Numbered from the stretch's first letter, positions 48,789-58,039 are shown. The stretch: DNA of 64,000 nt from Mycobacterium sp. MYCO198283 (GCF_021213805.1 NZ_JAJQJI010000005.1:186001-250000); one strand, 5' to 3'. Notes: generated from the sequence alone by a model not told the origin. Made by a program: numbers and translations.

Positions 48789-48813
48789 TACCCCGGTAAA
48801 TCAGGCCGAAACC
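48789..48813 (-). promoter_or_regulatory. SigF-type promoter for the alcohol dehydrogenase gene
   Basis: On the minus strand GGTTT (48813-48809), 15 nt, then GGGTA (48793-48789), matching the mycobacterial SigF consensus. The predicted start of transcription is ~18 nt before the ATG. Confidence 0.75.
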
Positions 48814-48913
48814 ATTCCCGCGACCGGCCCGCTCGGCGCAAGTCAGCCACAAGTGGTCCTTAAGCGCTCCCCTGCACAGTCGTTTCACGATCACCTGACA
48901 AGGAGGAACTACG

Positions 48914-49612
48914 ATGGGTTCGACCACCAGGCCCCTGAAGAGCGTGCACGTCAGTCCGCGCCGCGCAGGTGACCCAACCCCGGATCTGACCGGCATCCGG
49001 CTCGGTCATCGCGCCATGGTGACCGATTCGCGCCGCATCGCCGAGGTGGTCACGGCGATCGGTGAGGGGCGCCTACGGTGCACCGCCACCCGGGCCAGGG
49101 CGATCTGCCGCTACGTCGACCTGCTGTGCGAGTCAATTCACCACCACCACACCACCGAGGACGAAGTGCTGTGGCCCTTGATCCAGGCCAGCGCCGGTGA
49201 GCACGTCGACCTCAGCGAGCTGACCGCGGACCACGCTGCCCTCGAGCCCCGACTGGAGCACGTACGCGCCCGGGCGGCCGAACTGCGGCGATCCGGCGGC
49301 GACGCGATCACCGCCGCTTCGCTGGGCGCCGCGCTCACCGACCTCCACACCATGCTCGCCGAACACATCGTCGAGGAAGAGCGCGAGGTGTTCCCGGTGA
49401 TCACCGCTCACGTGTCGGTGGGCGACTGGCAGGCAGTGGAGAAGGCGGCCCAGAAGGGCGGCCGCATGTCATTCGACGGCCCACGCGCCATGGCGGTGAT
49501 GACTGACGACGAACGTGCGCAGCTTGCGCATTCCATCGGTCCGGTGTTGCGCATCGTCATCGGTGCGCTGTCGGTGCGGCATCGCCGGCTCGAGCGCACG
49601 GTGTTCGGCTGA
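48914..49612 (+). CDS. Hemerythrin HHE-domain protein
   Basis: 232 residues. HHE-type ligands of a di-iron site are in LGHRAM, CESIHHHHTTEDEVLWP, TADHAALEPRL and LAEHIVEEEREVFPVI, spread over a four-helix bundle (~residues 28-165). The C-terminal ~65 residues are an extra helical part. Strong AAGGAGG ribosome site 7 nt before ATG. Mycobacterial hemerythrin-like proteins affect responses to hydrogen peroxide or nitric oxide. It is divergent from the SigF-type dehydrogenase gene and ends 3 nt from the convergent regulator gene. Confidence 0.9.
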   Translation: MGSTTRPLKSVHVSPRRAGDPTPDLTGIRLGHRAMVTDSRRIAEVVTAIGEGRLRCTATRARAICRYVDLLCESIHHHHTTEDEVLWPLIQASAGEHVDLSELTADHAALEPRLEHVRARAAELRRSGGDAITAASLGAALTDLHTMLAEHIVEEEREVFPVITAHVSVGDWQAVEKAAQKGGRMSFDGPRAMAVMTDDERAQLAHSIGPVLRIVIGALSVRHRRLERTVFG

Positions 49613-49615
49613 GAG

Positions 49616-52600
49616 TCAATCGATCAGGCGTGCGGCTTCCGCTGCCAGCCGCGCGCGCAACGCGTGCGCGGCCGCTCGGTGAGCCTGCGCGTGGTCGGTC
49701 GCCCCCAGCAGCTCCTCGACGGCGGCAAGCGCCTCGTCGACCGGTCCGGTGAGCAGGCTTCCGTTGTCGAGGCCGGCCATCCGTCCGCTGTACCCGGCAA
49801 GCTCCCGAGCGCAGTGTCGCGCTTCCACACGATCGCCGACAGCAGCGGCCGCGTGGGCTCGCAGCGTCGTCAGCGCCAGCCAGTAATAGGACCGCTCGAC
49901 CGGACGCCTACGGGCCCACACCACATAAGCCTCGTCGGTGCGTCCCACCGACAACAGCGCGAGCACCGCAGCGTCGCTCACCATGGCCGAGACGTGATCG
50001 TTGATGAACACCAGTTCGTCGACCATCGGACCGAGGTCGCCCCGGGCAAGGCCGGCGGATACGCGGCCGACCACAGCCAAGTACTCGCCGTTGGCCGCGC
50101 CGTGCTCCGCCAGCCGCGCCGACCCCAGGAGATAGCGTTTCTCGCCCTCGTCGAGCCGGCCGGCCAACACCGTGAGCTGTGCGGTGAAGATGTCCAGCAC
50201 GGTGAGCAGGTGTCCGAGCTGGCCGGTACGGGCGCGAGCGACTGCAAGGTCGACGTGGCGCTGCGCCGTCACAAGGTCGGAGCGACTCGCGGCGGACAGG
50301 AACACCAGCCAGTGCGCCACCGCCTCGTAATCGGCTTCACCCGCAGCTTGGGCATACCGGAGGAATTCCGCAGCAGCGGCATCGCGGTTGGCGGCATCGT
50401 CGGGGCCCAGCGCGCAGTATGCGGCCGCGTTCAGTGCCGCGCACGTCAACCTCGTGGTGCCGGGGTCCGCGCTGTCGAGACGGCGCGCCAACGCGACGGC
50501 CTGTGCGCTGGCGCTGCGCGCCGCCTCCGGCTCGGCCCCCTCCAATTCGGCGAACAGGGTCGCCAACAGCCTGACCCGGACCGGCCCGGGCACATCGGCC
50601 CGCAGTGTGCGGCGAAGCGGCTCGACGATGTCCTCATCGATGCCGTCGGTGGTCCGGATTCGCCAGACGAGGGGCGCGTCCCATGCCGACAGGGCGCGCA
50701 TGGTGAGGTCGGGTTGACCGTCGACCATGGCGAGCGTGTGCTTCAGTTCAGCTCGTGCGGTCACCGCGTCGCCGGCGTTCGCCAACGATGCCACCAAGCG
50801 GCACCGTGCCTCGACCGTTGTGTCGAGGTCGAGTGGCGATGTCGGATGGGATCGCGCCAGCGCCAACATGTGCAACACCGACCGCCACAGCCTTGCCGCT
50901 TCGGTCGGTGCGCCCGCTGCGTCGGCGTCGCGTGCCGCGGTCATCGCGAACTGCGCTGCGTCCCAGGCGGTTTCGCTGGTCGCCGACGACACCGCGTGGT
51001 GTGCTAGTTGGGTGGCGTCGGTCTTTCGACCCGGTCGACGCAGCATGTCGAGTGCGGCGGCGTGCAGTCGGGTACGACGCAGCAACGACAAGTCCTCGTA
51101 CAGGGTGTCACGGATGAGCGCGTGCGCGAACCGAAGGCGTGTCGGCGCGGGTTCGTCCAGCAAGCCGGCCAGCACCGCCGGTTCGAGTGCCTCGAGCAGA
51201 TCGTCGACATCGCGGCCGCTGAGTTCGGCGAGCAGGTCCATGTCGATATCGCGGCCGAGGACCGCCGCCTGTCGCAGTGTCGTCACCGTGACGCCCGGCA
51301 GCCGGGCCAGCCGACGCCGCAATACGTCTCGAACACCTACTGGCACGCCGCGCAAGCCGTGCGCGCCCTCCGCGGACACCAGGCGGGCCATCTCTCGCAC
51401 GAACAGCGGGTTCCCGCCCGTGCGCTCACGCAGGATCCGCAGCGTCTCACCACTGACCGCGGGCAACCCGTGGTCGTCAAGCAGCGCGGTGGTGGCAGCC
51501 GCATCGAGGCCGGCAAGCAACAGGTGCGCCGAAGTGTGCGCGATGAGCGCGGCCCGTGCGCTCTCCACCTCAGAGTCCGACTCCGACGGTCGATACGTGC
51601 CCACCACCAACATCGGTTCGTCGTTCAAACGGGCGGTGACCAACCGCAAGAGCTCCAGCGTGAGCCCGTCGGTGCGGTGGAGATCATCGATGATGATGGC
51701 GAGTGGTCGGCGGGCCGCCGCCTGCTGCAACACCTCGGCCAGCGCATCAGCCATCCAGAACGAGCCCGATCCGCGGCCCGCAGAACCCTCGTGCAGCAGC
51801 GGTCCGAGCGCCTCGCGCCCGTGAGACGGCTTGACGTCGTCGGCGAGATCACGCAGGACCTCGGTCCACGCCCATCCGGGCGGCGCGCCGTCGGTCTCCG
51901 GGCAGCTGCCGAAGGTGGTGCGGAAACCGCTGTGGCGGAGCCGTTGCGCGGCGGTGCGCACGAGCGCGGTCTTACCTGCGCCCGCTTCGCCGCCGATCCA
52001 GACGATCCGGCTGCATCCGGCGGCAGCCTCCGCACCCGCCCGCTCGATGGCGGTGAGTTCGTCGTCTCGGCCCCGTAGCGGCGCCGCTGCCGCACCCGGC
52101 CGCGGGGCAGCCGGCGGTGTGGGAACGGGGGTCGCGCTGGGGATTACCAGCCGGTCGGCGTGTTGGAGAATGTCGGATTCGAGTTGACGCAGGACGGGAC
52201 CGGGCTCCAGCCCGAGCTCGTCGAGAAGGTGGCCCCTGACCCGGCGCAGGACATCCAGCGCCGCGGCCTGATTGCCGGTCCGGTAGAGCGCGGTTGCGAG
52301 CAGGCACGCCGCGTGCTCCCGGCTGGGATGCTCGCTGACATGGCGCTGCATCGCCGAAATCACCTGGCTGTCGCGGCCGAGGGACAGCTGTGTCTGCGCG
52401 CTCGCCTCCGCCGCAGCGAGCCGCAACTCTGCCAGCCTGCTCACCTCGGCGGCGGCCCACAACGCGTCGCCCACCTCGCCGAACGGTTCTCCGACCCACA
52501 GGCTCAGCGCCTCGTCCAGTAGGACCGCGCGCCGCTCTCCCTCCGTTTCCCGTTGCGCCTGGGCAACCAACGCTTCGAAACGCCAGGAGTCCACCTGCTC

Positions 52601-52915
52601 GTCCGGCAACCTCAGGCAGTAACCGGGCGCGGCGCTGACCACGACGGTGGCCGGTGCGCGGCGCGGCCGATCGGGCTCCAGCGCCCGTCGCAGGTGCGAT
52701 ATGTAAACCTGCAGGGCCGCCAGCGCTTTCGGCGGCGGTTCGCCGTGCCAGAGATCTTCGGTGAGGCGGTCGACCGACACGACGTGGCCGTGAGCCAGCA
52801 CCAGCCGGGCGAGCAGCGCGCGTTGGCGTGGACCGCCGAGGTCGACGGGTTCGTCCCCGACCCACGCACGGACCTGGCCCAGTACGGCCACTCGGACGGG
52901 GGCTGGCGTTGCCAT
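49616..52915 (-). CDS. Large SARP/AAA (AfsR/LuxR-like) transcriptional regulator
   Basis: 1099 residues. OmpR-type winged helix (residues ~1-100: VLGQVRAWVGDEPVDLGGPRQRALLA), BTAD domain (~101-255: VDSWRFEALVAQA ... LDELGLEPGPVLRQLE), AAA/STAND ATPase with Walker A IGGEAGAGKTALV (308-316) and Walker B IIIDDLHRTDGL, then TPR-like helices to the C terminus. Such proteins activate secondary-metabolite or stress genes on ligand or nucleotide signals. It starts 6 nt behind the serS stop, so could be read from the serS message. Base composition is visibly lower in GC and third-position bias is weaker than in the neighbours, suggesting later arrival. Targets are unknown; EmbR-like regulators share only the first two domains. 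Confidence 0.88.
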   Translation of the reverse strand: MATPAPVRVAVLGQVRAWVGDEPVDLGGPRQRALLARLVLAHGHVVSVDRLTEDLWHGEPPPKALAALQVYISHLRRALEPDRPRRAPATVVVSAAPGYCLRLPDEQVDSWRFEALVAQAQRETEGERRAVLLDEALSLWVGEPFGEVGDALWAAAEVSRLAELRLAAAEASAQTQLSLGRDSQVISAMQRHVSEHPSREHAACLLATALYRTGNQAAALDVLRRVRGHLLDELGLEPGPVLRQLESDILQHADRLVIPSATPVPTPPAAPRPGAAAAPLRGRDDELTAIERAGAEAAAGCSRIVWIGGEAGAGKTALVRTAAQRLRHSGFRTTFGSCPETDGAPPGWAWTEVLRDLADDVKPSHGREALGPLLHEGSAGRGSGSFWMADALAEVLQQAAARRPLAIIIDDLHRTDGLTLELLRLVTARLNDEPMLVVGTYRPSESDSEVESARAALIAHTSAHLLLAGLDAAATTALLDDHGLPAVSGETLRILRERTGGNPLFVREMARLVSAEGAHGLRGVPVGVRDVLRRRLARLPGVTVTTLRQAAVLGRDIDMDLLAELSGRDVDDLLEALEPAVLAGLLDEPAPTRLRFAHALIRDTLYEDLSLLRRTRLHAAALDMLRRPGRKTDATQLAHHAVSSATSETAWDAAQFAMTAARDADAAGAPTEAARLWRSVLHMLALARSHPTSPLDLDTTVEARCRLVASLANAGDAVTARAELKHTLAMVDGQPDLTMRALSAWDAPLVWRIRTTDGIDEDIVEPLRRTLRADVPGPVRVRLLATLFAELEGAEPEAARSASAQAVALARRLDSADPGTTRLTCAALNAAAYCALGPDDAANRDAAAAEFLRYAQAAGEADYEAVAHWLVFLSAASRSDLVTAQRHVDLAVARARTGQLGHLLTVLDIFTAQLTVLAGRLDEGEKRYLLGSARLAEHGAANGEYLAVVGRVSAGLARGDLGPMVDELVFINDHVSAMVSDAAVLALLSVGRTDEAYVVWARRRPVERSYYWLALTTLRAHAAAAVGDRVEARHCARELAGYSGRMAGLDNGSLLTGPVDEALAAVEELLGATDHAQAHRAAAHALRARLAAEAARLID

Positions 52916-52921
52916 CGGGCG

Positions 52922-54181
52922 TCAGCGCACCGGTTCGAGCACCTCGGTGCCGACGAACGGCACCAGCGCGGCCGGCACCCGCACACTGCCGTCGGGCTGC
53001 TGGTGGTTCTCCAGGATCGCCACCAGCCAGCGGGTGGTCGCGAGGGTGCCGTTGAGCGTCGCCGCGATCTGCGGCCGCCCGGCGTCGTCGCGGTAGCGCA
53101 CCGACAGCCGGCGCGCCTGGAACGTCGTGCAGTTCGACGTCGAGGTGAGCTCGCGGTAGGTCTGCTGCGTGGGAACCCATGCCTCGCAGTCGAACTTGCG
53201 GGCGGCGGACGCGCCGAGGTCACCCGCGGCGACGTCGATCACGCGGTAGGGCACCTCGACCAGCGCCAGCATCTCCCGCTCCCAGCCCAGCAGCCGCTGG
53301 TGCTCGGCCTCGGCGTCCTCGGGGCGGCAGAACACGAAGCCCTCGACCTTGTCGAACTGGTGCACGCGGATGATGCCGCGGGTGTCCTTGCCGTAGCTGC
53401 CGGCCTCGCGGCGGAAGCACGTCGACCAGCCGGCGTAGCGCCGCGGCCCGGCCGACAGGTCGAGGATCTCGTCGGCGTGGTAGCCGGCCAGCGGCACCTC
53501 CGAGGTGCCGACGAGGTACATGTCGTCGGCCTCGAGGCGGTAGATCTCGTCGGCGTGCGCACCGAGGAAGCCGGTGCCGGCCATCACCTCCGGGCGCACC
53601 AGCACCGGCGGGATCATCAGCGTGAACCCGTTGCTGGTCGCCAGCCGCACCGCCAGCTGCATGATGCCCAGCTGCAGCAGCGCGCCCGCGCCGGTGAGGA
53701 AGTAGAACCGCGAGCCCGACACCTTGGCGCCGCGCTCCGTGTCGATGAGCCCGAGCGATTCGCCGAGCTGCAGGTGGTCTCTGGGGTCGGCGATCGCCGG
53801 CGGCTCCCCCACGACGTCGAGCACCGCGAAGTCGTCCTCGCCGCCGGGCGGCACGCCGTCGAGGATCACGTTCGGGATGGCGGTGTGCGCGGCGGCGAAC
53901 GCCTGTTCGGCCTGGGCCTGCTCGGCCTCGGCGGCCTTGACCCTGGCCGCGAGCTCCGCGGCGGCGGCGACCATGGCGGGCCGGTCCTCCCTGGCGGCGG
54001 CCCCGATCCGCTTGCTGGCCGCCTTTTGCTCGGCGCGCAGCGCGTCGGCGGTGGCGATGGCAGACCGGCGGCGGGCGTCGGCGGCCAGCAGGGCGTCCAC
54101 CAGCTCAGGATCCTCACCGCGGCTGCGCTGCGAGCGCCGTACCGCGTCCGGATCCTCGCGCAGCACCTTGAGGTCGATCAC
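52922..54181 (-). CDS. serS: Seryl-tRNA synthetase
   Basis: 419 residues, the usual length. Class II synthetase: N-terminal coiled-coil arm (~residues 30-100, rich in Ala/Glu/Arg: [14 protein letters not shown]), motif 2 in [17 protein letters not shown], motif 3 in [17 protein letters not shown]. Charges tRNA-Ser with serine. GTG start at 54181 ([11 protein letters not shown]) is the family N terminus; the frame is open for 31 more codons without support. Followed closely by the SARP regulator. Confidence 0.97.
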   Translation of the reverse strand: MIDLKVLREDPDAVRRSQRSRGEDPELVDALLAADARRRSAIATADALRAEQKAASKRIGAAAREDRPAMVAAAAELAARVKAAEAEQAQAEQAFAAAHTAIPNVILDGVPPGGEDDFAVLDVVGEPPAIADPRDHLQLGESLGLIDTERGAKVSGSRFYFLTGAGALLQLGIMQLAVRLATSNGFTLMIPPVLVRPEVMAGTGFLGAHADEIYRLEADDMYLVGTSEVPLAGYHADEILDLSAGPRRYAGWSTCFRREAGSYGKDTRGIIRVHQFDKVEGFVFCRPEDAEAEHQRLLGWEREMLALVEVPYRVIDVAAGDLGASAARKFDCEAWVPTQQTYRELTSTSNCTTFQARRLSVRYRDDAGRPQIAATLNGTLATTRWLVAILENHQQPDGSVRVPAALVPFVGTEVLEPVR

Positions 54182-54322
54182 GGGCTGCAACCCTACTGCG
54201 GCCCGCCCGCCGCCGACCACCGCGAGGGACACCGGCAGCGGTGCGGCCCCGGCCGGCGCGGGCCACAACCCCATAACGTTACAACTGCATCACTTGTCAC
54301 AGCGGGCGCCACGCCTGTCAGA

Positions 54323-55690
54323 ATGGAGGCGATGTCCGACCTCCCCGAGCAGGAAGAACCGCGCGCCGATCGCCGCCCGCGGTGGCGACTGCGGGCGCCG
54401 TGGTGGAGCACGCTGCAGGCGACGGCCACCCGGCGGGCGCTGCTGCTGACCGCCCTCGGGGCGCTCCTCATCGCCGGCCTCACCACCGCACTGGGCCTGC
54501 GCCTGAGCGAGCCGGGACAGCTGGTCGCCTACATCGACGGCGATCCGGTGCCGAGCACCGGCTCTCGCAGCAACGCGTCGTTCAACAGCGCCCGCAGCGG
54601 CGACTGCCTCACCTGGCCCGACGAGATGCCGGACGACGCCACGATCGTCGGCTGCAAGGACGACCACCGTTTCGAGGTGGCCGAGTCGGTCGACATGCGG
54701 ACCTTCCCGGGCAGCGAGTACGGCCCCGACGCCGCGCCGCCGTCGCCGGCCCGCATCCAGCAGATCAGCCAGGAGCAGTGCCAGGTCGCCGTCGAGCGCT
54801 ACCTCGGCCCGAAGTACGACCCCAACAGCCGCTTCAGCATCAGCATGCTCTGGCCGGGCGACAAGGGCTGGACCCAGCACGGCGAGCGCCGGGTGCTGTG
54901 CGGTCTGCAGCTGCAGGGGGCCAAGAACCTGCCCGTGCTGTTCCGGGGCAAGGTCGCCGACATCGACCAGTCGAAGGTGTGGCCCGCCGGCACCTGCCTG
55001 GGCATCGATCCCAGCACCAACCAGCCGACCGACGTCCCGGTGGATTGCGCGTCCCCGCACGCGATGGAGGTCACCGGCACGGTGAACGTCGGCGAGCGCT
55101 TCCCCGGCGGGCTGCCGCCCGAACCGGAGCAGGACGGCTTCATCAAAGAGGCCTGCACTCGGATGACCGACGCCTACCTGGCGCCGGTGGCGCTGCGCGC
55201 CACTACGCTCACCCTCATCTACAGCACGGTGTCGCTGCCGAGCTGGACGGCGGGCAGCCGCCAGGTGTCGTGCAGCATCGGCGCCACGCTGGGCAACGGC
55301 GGCTGGGCGACGCTGATCAACAGCGCCAAGGGCGCCCTGCTCATCAACGGACAACCGCCGGTGCCGCCGCCGGACATCCCCGACGAGCGGCTGAACCTGC
55401 CGCCCATCCCGCTTCCCGTCGACGTCACGCCGGCCACCGCACCCGAGACCGACCAGTCGTCACAGACCGGCACCACCTCGCAGCCCACCAGCGCCGGGAA
55501 CACCCCGTCGACGCCGGCCGCGCCCGGTCCCGGCCCGCTGCCAGGACCCGCGCCCGCCGAACCCGCACCAGCACCGCCCGCCGAACCAGCACCTGCACCT
55601 GCACCCGCACCAGCACCGCCGGCCGAACCGGCGCCCGCTCCGGCGCCGGCGCCCGCGCCCGCCGAACCCGCACCGCCGCCCGGGCAGTAG
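54323..55690 (+). CDS. Membrane protein with septum-formation-type domain and Pro-rich tail (Rv3835 homologue)
   Basis: 455 residues from ATG 54323 (MEAMSDLP); the second ATG at 54332 is possible but GGAGG would lie only 2 nt away. Cytoplasmic N terminus, one TM helix (residues ~35-58), then an extracellular region with paired Cys (GDCLTWPD, VGCKDDHRFEV, EQCQVAVE, RVLCGLQL, GTCLGID, VDCASPHAMEV) in two similar halves, as in actinobacterial septum-formation domains. The last ~60 residues are almost only Pro, Ala and Glu, a wall-spanning type spacer. Divergent from serS. Function is unknown; envelope or division role inferred. Confidence 0.85.
   Translation: MEAMSDLPEQEEPRADRRPRWRLRAPWWSTLQATATRRALLLTALGALLIAGLTTALGLRLSEPGQLVAYIDGDPVPSTGSRSNASFNSARSGDCLTWPDEMPDDATIVGCKDDHRFEVAESVDMRTFPGSEYGPDAAPPSPARIQQISQEQCQVAVERYLGPKYDPNSRFSISMLWPGDKGWTQHGERRVLCGLQLQGAKNLPVLFRGKVADIDQSKVWPAGTCLGIDPSTNQPTDVPVDCASPHAMEVTGTVNVGERFPGGLPPEPEQDGFIKEACTRMTDAYLAPVALRATTLTLIYSTVSLPSWTAGSRQVSCSIGATLGNGGWATLINSAKGALLINGQPPVPPPDIPDERLNLPPIPLPVDVTPATAPETDQSSQTGTTSQPTSAGNTPSTPAAPGPGPLPGPAPAEPAPAPPAEPAPAPAPAPAPPAEPAPAPAPAPAPAEPAPPPGQ
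55545..55687 (+). repeat. Pro-Ala-Glu repeat tract at the 3' end of the septum-type gene
   Basis: Degenerate 6- to 15-bp units encode PAPAEPAPAPPAEP-type sequence. Likely variable in length between strains; in-frame changes would not disrupt the gene. Confidence 0.7.
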
Positions 55691-55695
55691 CCGGC

Positions 55696-56046
55696 GTGGC
55701 CGTCGAGATGAGCGCGCAGCGGTTCGACGAGCTGGTGTCCGACGCGCTCGACGCGATCCCGCCGGAGCTGACCGCCGCGCTGGACAACGTGGTGGTGCTC
55801 GTCGAGGACCGCCACCCCGACGAGCCGGACCTGCTCGGGCTGTACGAGGGCGTCGCGCTGACCGAACGGGACTCCTGGTACACCGGCGCGCTGCCGGACG
55901 CCATCACCATCTACCGCGGCGCCCTGCTCGACATGTGCGACACCGAGGACGAGGTGGTCGAGGAGGTGGCGGTGACCGTCATCCACGAGATCGCGCACCA
56001 CTTCGGGATCGACGACGCCCGGCTCCACGAGCTCGGTTGGGGCTGA
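55696..56046 (+). CDS. Zincin-like metallopeptidase (Rv3836 homologue)
   Basis: 116 residues from GTG 55696 (ATG 55708 is an alternative). The motif VTVIHEIAHHFGIDD holds H-E-x-x-H plus a third His, and the upstream NVVVLVEDRHPDEPDLLGLYEG is typical of the small metallopeptidase family (possible zinc hydrolase). No signal peptide, so cytoplasmic. It starts 5 nt after the preceding stop, so is coupled to the septum-type gene. The substrate is unknown. Confidence 0.88.
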   Translation: MAVEMSAQRFDELVSDALDAIPPELTAALDNVVVLVEDRHPDEPDLLGLYEGVALTERDSWYTGALPDAITIYRGALLDMCDTEDEVVEEVAVTVIHEIAHHFGIDDARLHELGWG

Positions 56047-56116
56047 CCGGCTCTCGCCGGCCGGCGTCGGGCGTGGCAGCCGGCACCTGTCGGACCCCGG
56101 TGGTAGGACTGGTGTC

Positions 56117-56311
56117 ATGGGTCGGGGATGCCGCCACTGCGCCGAGGGGCTCGAACACTGCCACGGCACGCTGGTGCACCACGCGTGGCGGCGCAGCGAG
56201 TGCACCGAGGACGGCTGCGTGACGGTCGAGGTCGCCCATACGTTCAGCATCGACTGCGCGGCGGTCGGCTGCGACTGCGCGCAGCTCGAACGCCTGCACG
56301 CCGCGAGCTGA
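56117..56311 (+). CDS. Small Cys/His-rich conserved protein
   Basis: 64 residues: CRHCAEGLEHCHGTLVHH, SECTEDGC, IDCAAVGCDC. Eight Cys and several His suggest one or two bound metal ions (zinc-ribbon-like). I recall similar short proteins in other actinobacteria beside the metallopeptidase, but cannot name a family. A TAGGAC hexamer 7 nt before the ATG could allow a leaderless start. Convergent with the histidine phosphatase gene, stops 3 nt apart. Confidence 0.7.
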   Translation: MGRGCRHCAEGLEHCHGTLVHHAWRRSECTEDGCVTVEVAHTFSIDCAAVGCDCAQLERLHAAS

Positions 56312-56313
56312 CG

Positions 56314-57000
56314 TCAGCCCATCGGGTCGTCGCCGCCGAGCTCCGCCGCCGGCGGCATACCCGCCGGATCGGGCAGGAACGGCGGCGTGTGCGCGCCCCA
56401 CTGCACGCAGCTCCACCGCCCGTCGGTGACCGGCGCGAGCACCACGGCCTCGGTGTTCGCGAGGTGGTGCTCGACGGCGAAGGTGCCGTCGACGCCGGAC
56501 AGCACCGCGCCGGCCAGCCGGATCGCCGCGCCGTGGCTCACCACGACGATGTCGTCGGTCCACGCGTCGTCGTCGAGGTAGCGCAGCCGCAGTTCGGTCA
56601 GGACGGGAAGGTAGCGGTCCAGCACGTCGGCCGCCGATTCGCCGCCGGGCAGGGCGAGCCCGAGGTCGCCGGCATGCCACCGCGCGTAGACGTCGTTGAA
56701 GGTGGTGATCGCCTCGTCGTCGTTGCGCAGCTCCAGGTCGCCCACCTGCACCTCGTGGATGCCCTCGACGCGCTGCTTCCCCAGCCGGGCAACCCGTGCG
56801 ATCTCCTCGGCGGTCTGGGCGGCGCGGACGGCTTCGGAGTGCAGCAGCATGCCGATCCGCAGCGGATGGGAGGCGGCGAACTGCCCGGCCTGCTCGCGCC
56901 CCAGCGGGGTGAGCTCCGCACCGGGCGGGCGGGTGTCGAGCCTGCGCTCGACGTTGCTGAGCGATTGCCCGTGGCGCAGCAACACCAACCGGCCGCTCAC
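56314..57000 (-). CDS. Histidine phosphatase family protein (Rv3837c homologue)
   Basis: 228 residues. Catalytic RHG in LVLLRHGQSLSNVERR, with second Arg in SEAVRAAQTAEEIA and His in VVSHGAAIRLAG. Phosphoglycerate-mutase-like fold; such proteins are usually phosphatases on small metabolites rather than glycolytic mutases. GTG 57000 overlaps the pheA stop (GTGA), so it is translated with pheA. The substrate is unknown. Confidence 0.88.
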   Translation of the reverse strand: MSGRLVLLRHGQSLSNVERRLDTRPPGAELTPLGREQAGQFAASHPLRIGMLLHSEAVRAAQTAEEIARVARLGKQRVEGIHEVQVGDLELRNDDEAITTFNDVYARWHAGDLGLALPGGESAADVLDRYLPVLTELRLRYLDDDAWTDDIVVVSHGAAIRLAGAVLSGVDGTFAVEHHLANTEAVVLAPVTDGRWSCVQWGAHTPPFLPDPAGMPPAAELGGDDPMG

Positions 57001-57929
57001 CGGGCGCTGTCTCCCGGCGCACCGCCGCGCAGCGCCGTCAACCACGCCGCGGCCTCGTCGTCGTCGGGCGGTGTCGCGCCGAGGGGAGAACCGGTCGGCC
57101 AGGAACCCAGGTATCGCACATCAGCACAACGCCGGTGGAGCGCTTTGAGTGCCTCGGCGACGGCCGCGTCGTCGATGTGGCCGACGAAGTCGAGGAAGAA
57201 CAGGTAGGTGCCCAGTTCGGTGCGGGTCGGGCGGGACTCGATGCGGGTCAGGTCGATGTCGCGGATGCCGAGCTCGTTCATCACGGTCACCAGGGCGCCG
57301 GGGCGGTTCTCGACCCGCAGCACCACCGACGTGCGGTCGTTGCCGGTGCGCGGCGGTGGCGGCGCCGGCGGTCCGGCCAGCACGAACCGGGTCCGCGCGT
57401 TCGGCTCGTCGACCACGTCGGCGGCCAGCACGTCGAGGCCGTAGCGCTGCGCTGCCAGCGCGGTGGTGACCGCGGCGTCGGCGCGCCCGGCGGCCACCTC
57501 GGCGGCGGCGGCGGCGTTCGACAGCGCCGGGGTCTGCCGCGCGGCGGGCAGGTGGGCGGCGAGCCAGCGGCGCACCTGCGCGGCGGCCACCGGGAACGCC
57601 GCGACGGTGCCGACGCCCGCCGCGGTGACGCCCGGCCGGGCCGCGATCGCAAAGGCGACGTCGAGCGTCAACTCGGCGAACAACCGCAGCGGCGCGCCGG
57701 CGGCCAGCCCGTCGAGGGTGGTGGCGATCGATCCGTCGATCGAGTTCTCGATGGGCACGCAGGCGAAGTCGGCGTCGCCGTCGCGCACGGCCGACAGCGC
57801 GGCGACCGCGCTGTCGGCGCCGACGGGCTCGACGTCGCCGGCCCCGGGGATCAGCCCGGCGGCGGCCATCTGGAGCAGCGCCGCCTCGGTGAAGGTCCCC
57901 TCCGGACCCAGAAAGGCGATGCGCGGCAC
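56997..57929 (-). CDS. pheA: Prephenate dehydratase
   Basis: 310 residues. Makes phenylpyruvate from prephenate in phenylalanine synthesis. Catalytic domain from IAFLGPEGTFTEAAL through VPIENSIDGSIATTLD, and the T-R-F loop NARTRFVLAG. ACT regulatory domain from RTSVVLRVENRPGALVTVMNEL to IDLTRIESRPTR, the ESRP motif of feedback inhibition by phenylalanine. GTG start at 57929, with TAGGGT (57942-57937) 7 nt upstream and no ribosome site, suggesting a leaderless message. In one unit with the histidine phosphatase. Confidence 0.96.
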   Translation of the reverse strand: MPRIAFLGPEGTFTEAALLQMAAAGLIPGAGDVEPVGADSAVAALSAVRDGDADFACVPIENSIDGSIATTLDGLAAGAPLRLFAELTLDVAFAIAARPGVTAAGVGTVAAFPVAAAQVRRWLAAHLPAARQTPALSNAAAAAEVAAGRADAAVTTALAAQRYGLDVLAADVVDEPNARTRFVLAGPPAPPPPRTGNDRTSVVLRVENRPGALVTVMNELGIRDIDLTRIESRPTRTELGTYLFFLDFVGHIDDAAVAEALKALHRRCADVRYLGSWPTGSPLGATPPDDDEAAAWLTALRGGAPGDSAR

Positions 57930-57936
57930 GTCCCGA

Positions 57937-57942
57937 ACCCTA
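57937..57942 (-). promoter_or_regulatory. Leaderless -10 for pheA
   Basis: TAGGGT on the minus strand, 7 nt before the GTG at 57929. Confidence 0.55.
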
Positions 57943-57993
57943 TCCGGTCGCCGGTGGGCCGCCGGAGGTCTTGCGGGTCCAGCCAACGCTCAC

Positions 57994-58012
57994 TTAGGTT
58001 AGGGTTGCCTAA
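57994..58012 (+). promoter_or_regulatory. IdeR (iron) box in front of the Rv3839 homologue
   Basis: TTAGGTTAGGGTTGCCTAA matches the 19-bp IdeR/DtxR consensus TTAGGTTAGGCTAACCTAA at 16 positions. It lies 27 nt before the ATG at 58040, so iron-loaded IdeR would cover the promoter or start region. Rv3839 is a known IdeR target. Confidence 0.88.
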
Positions 58013-58039
58013 CATGAACGCCGAAGCGAAGGACCGCGC

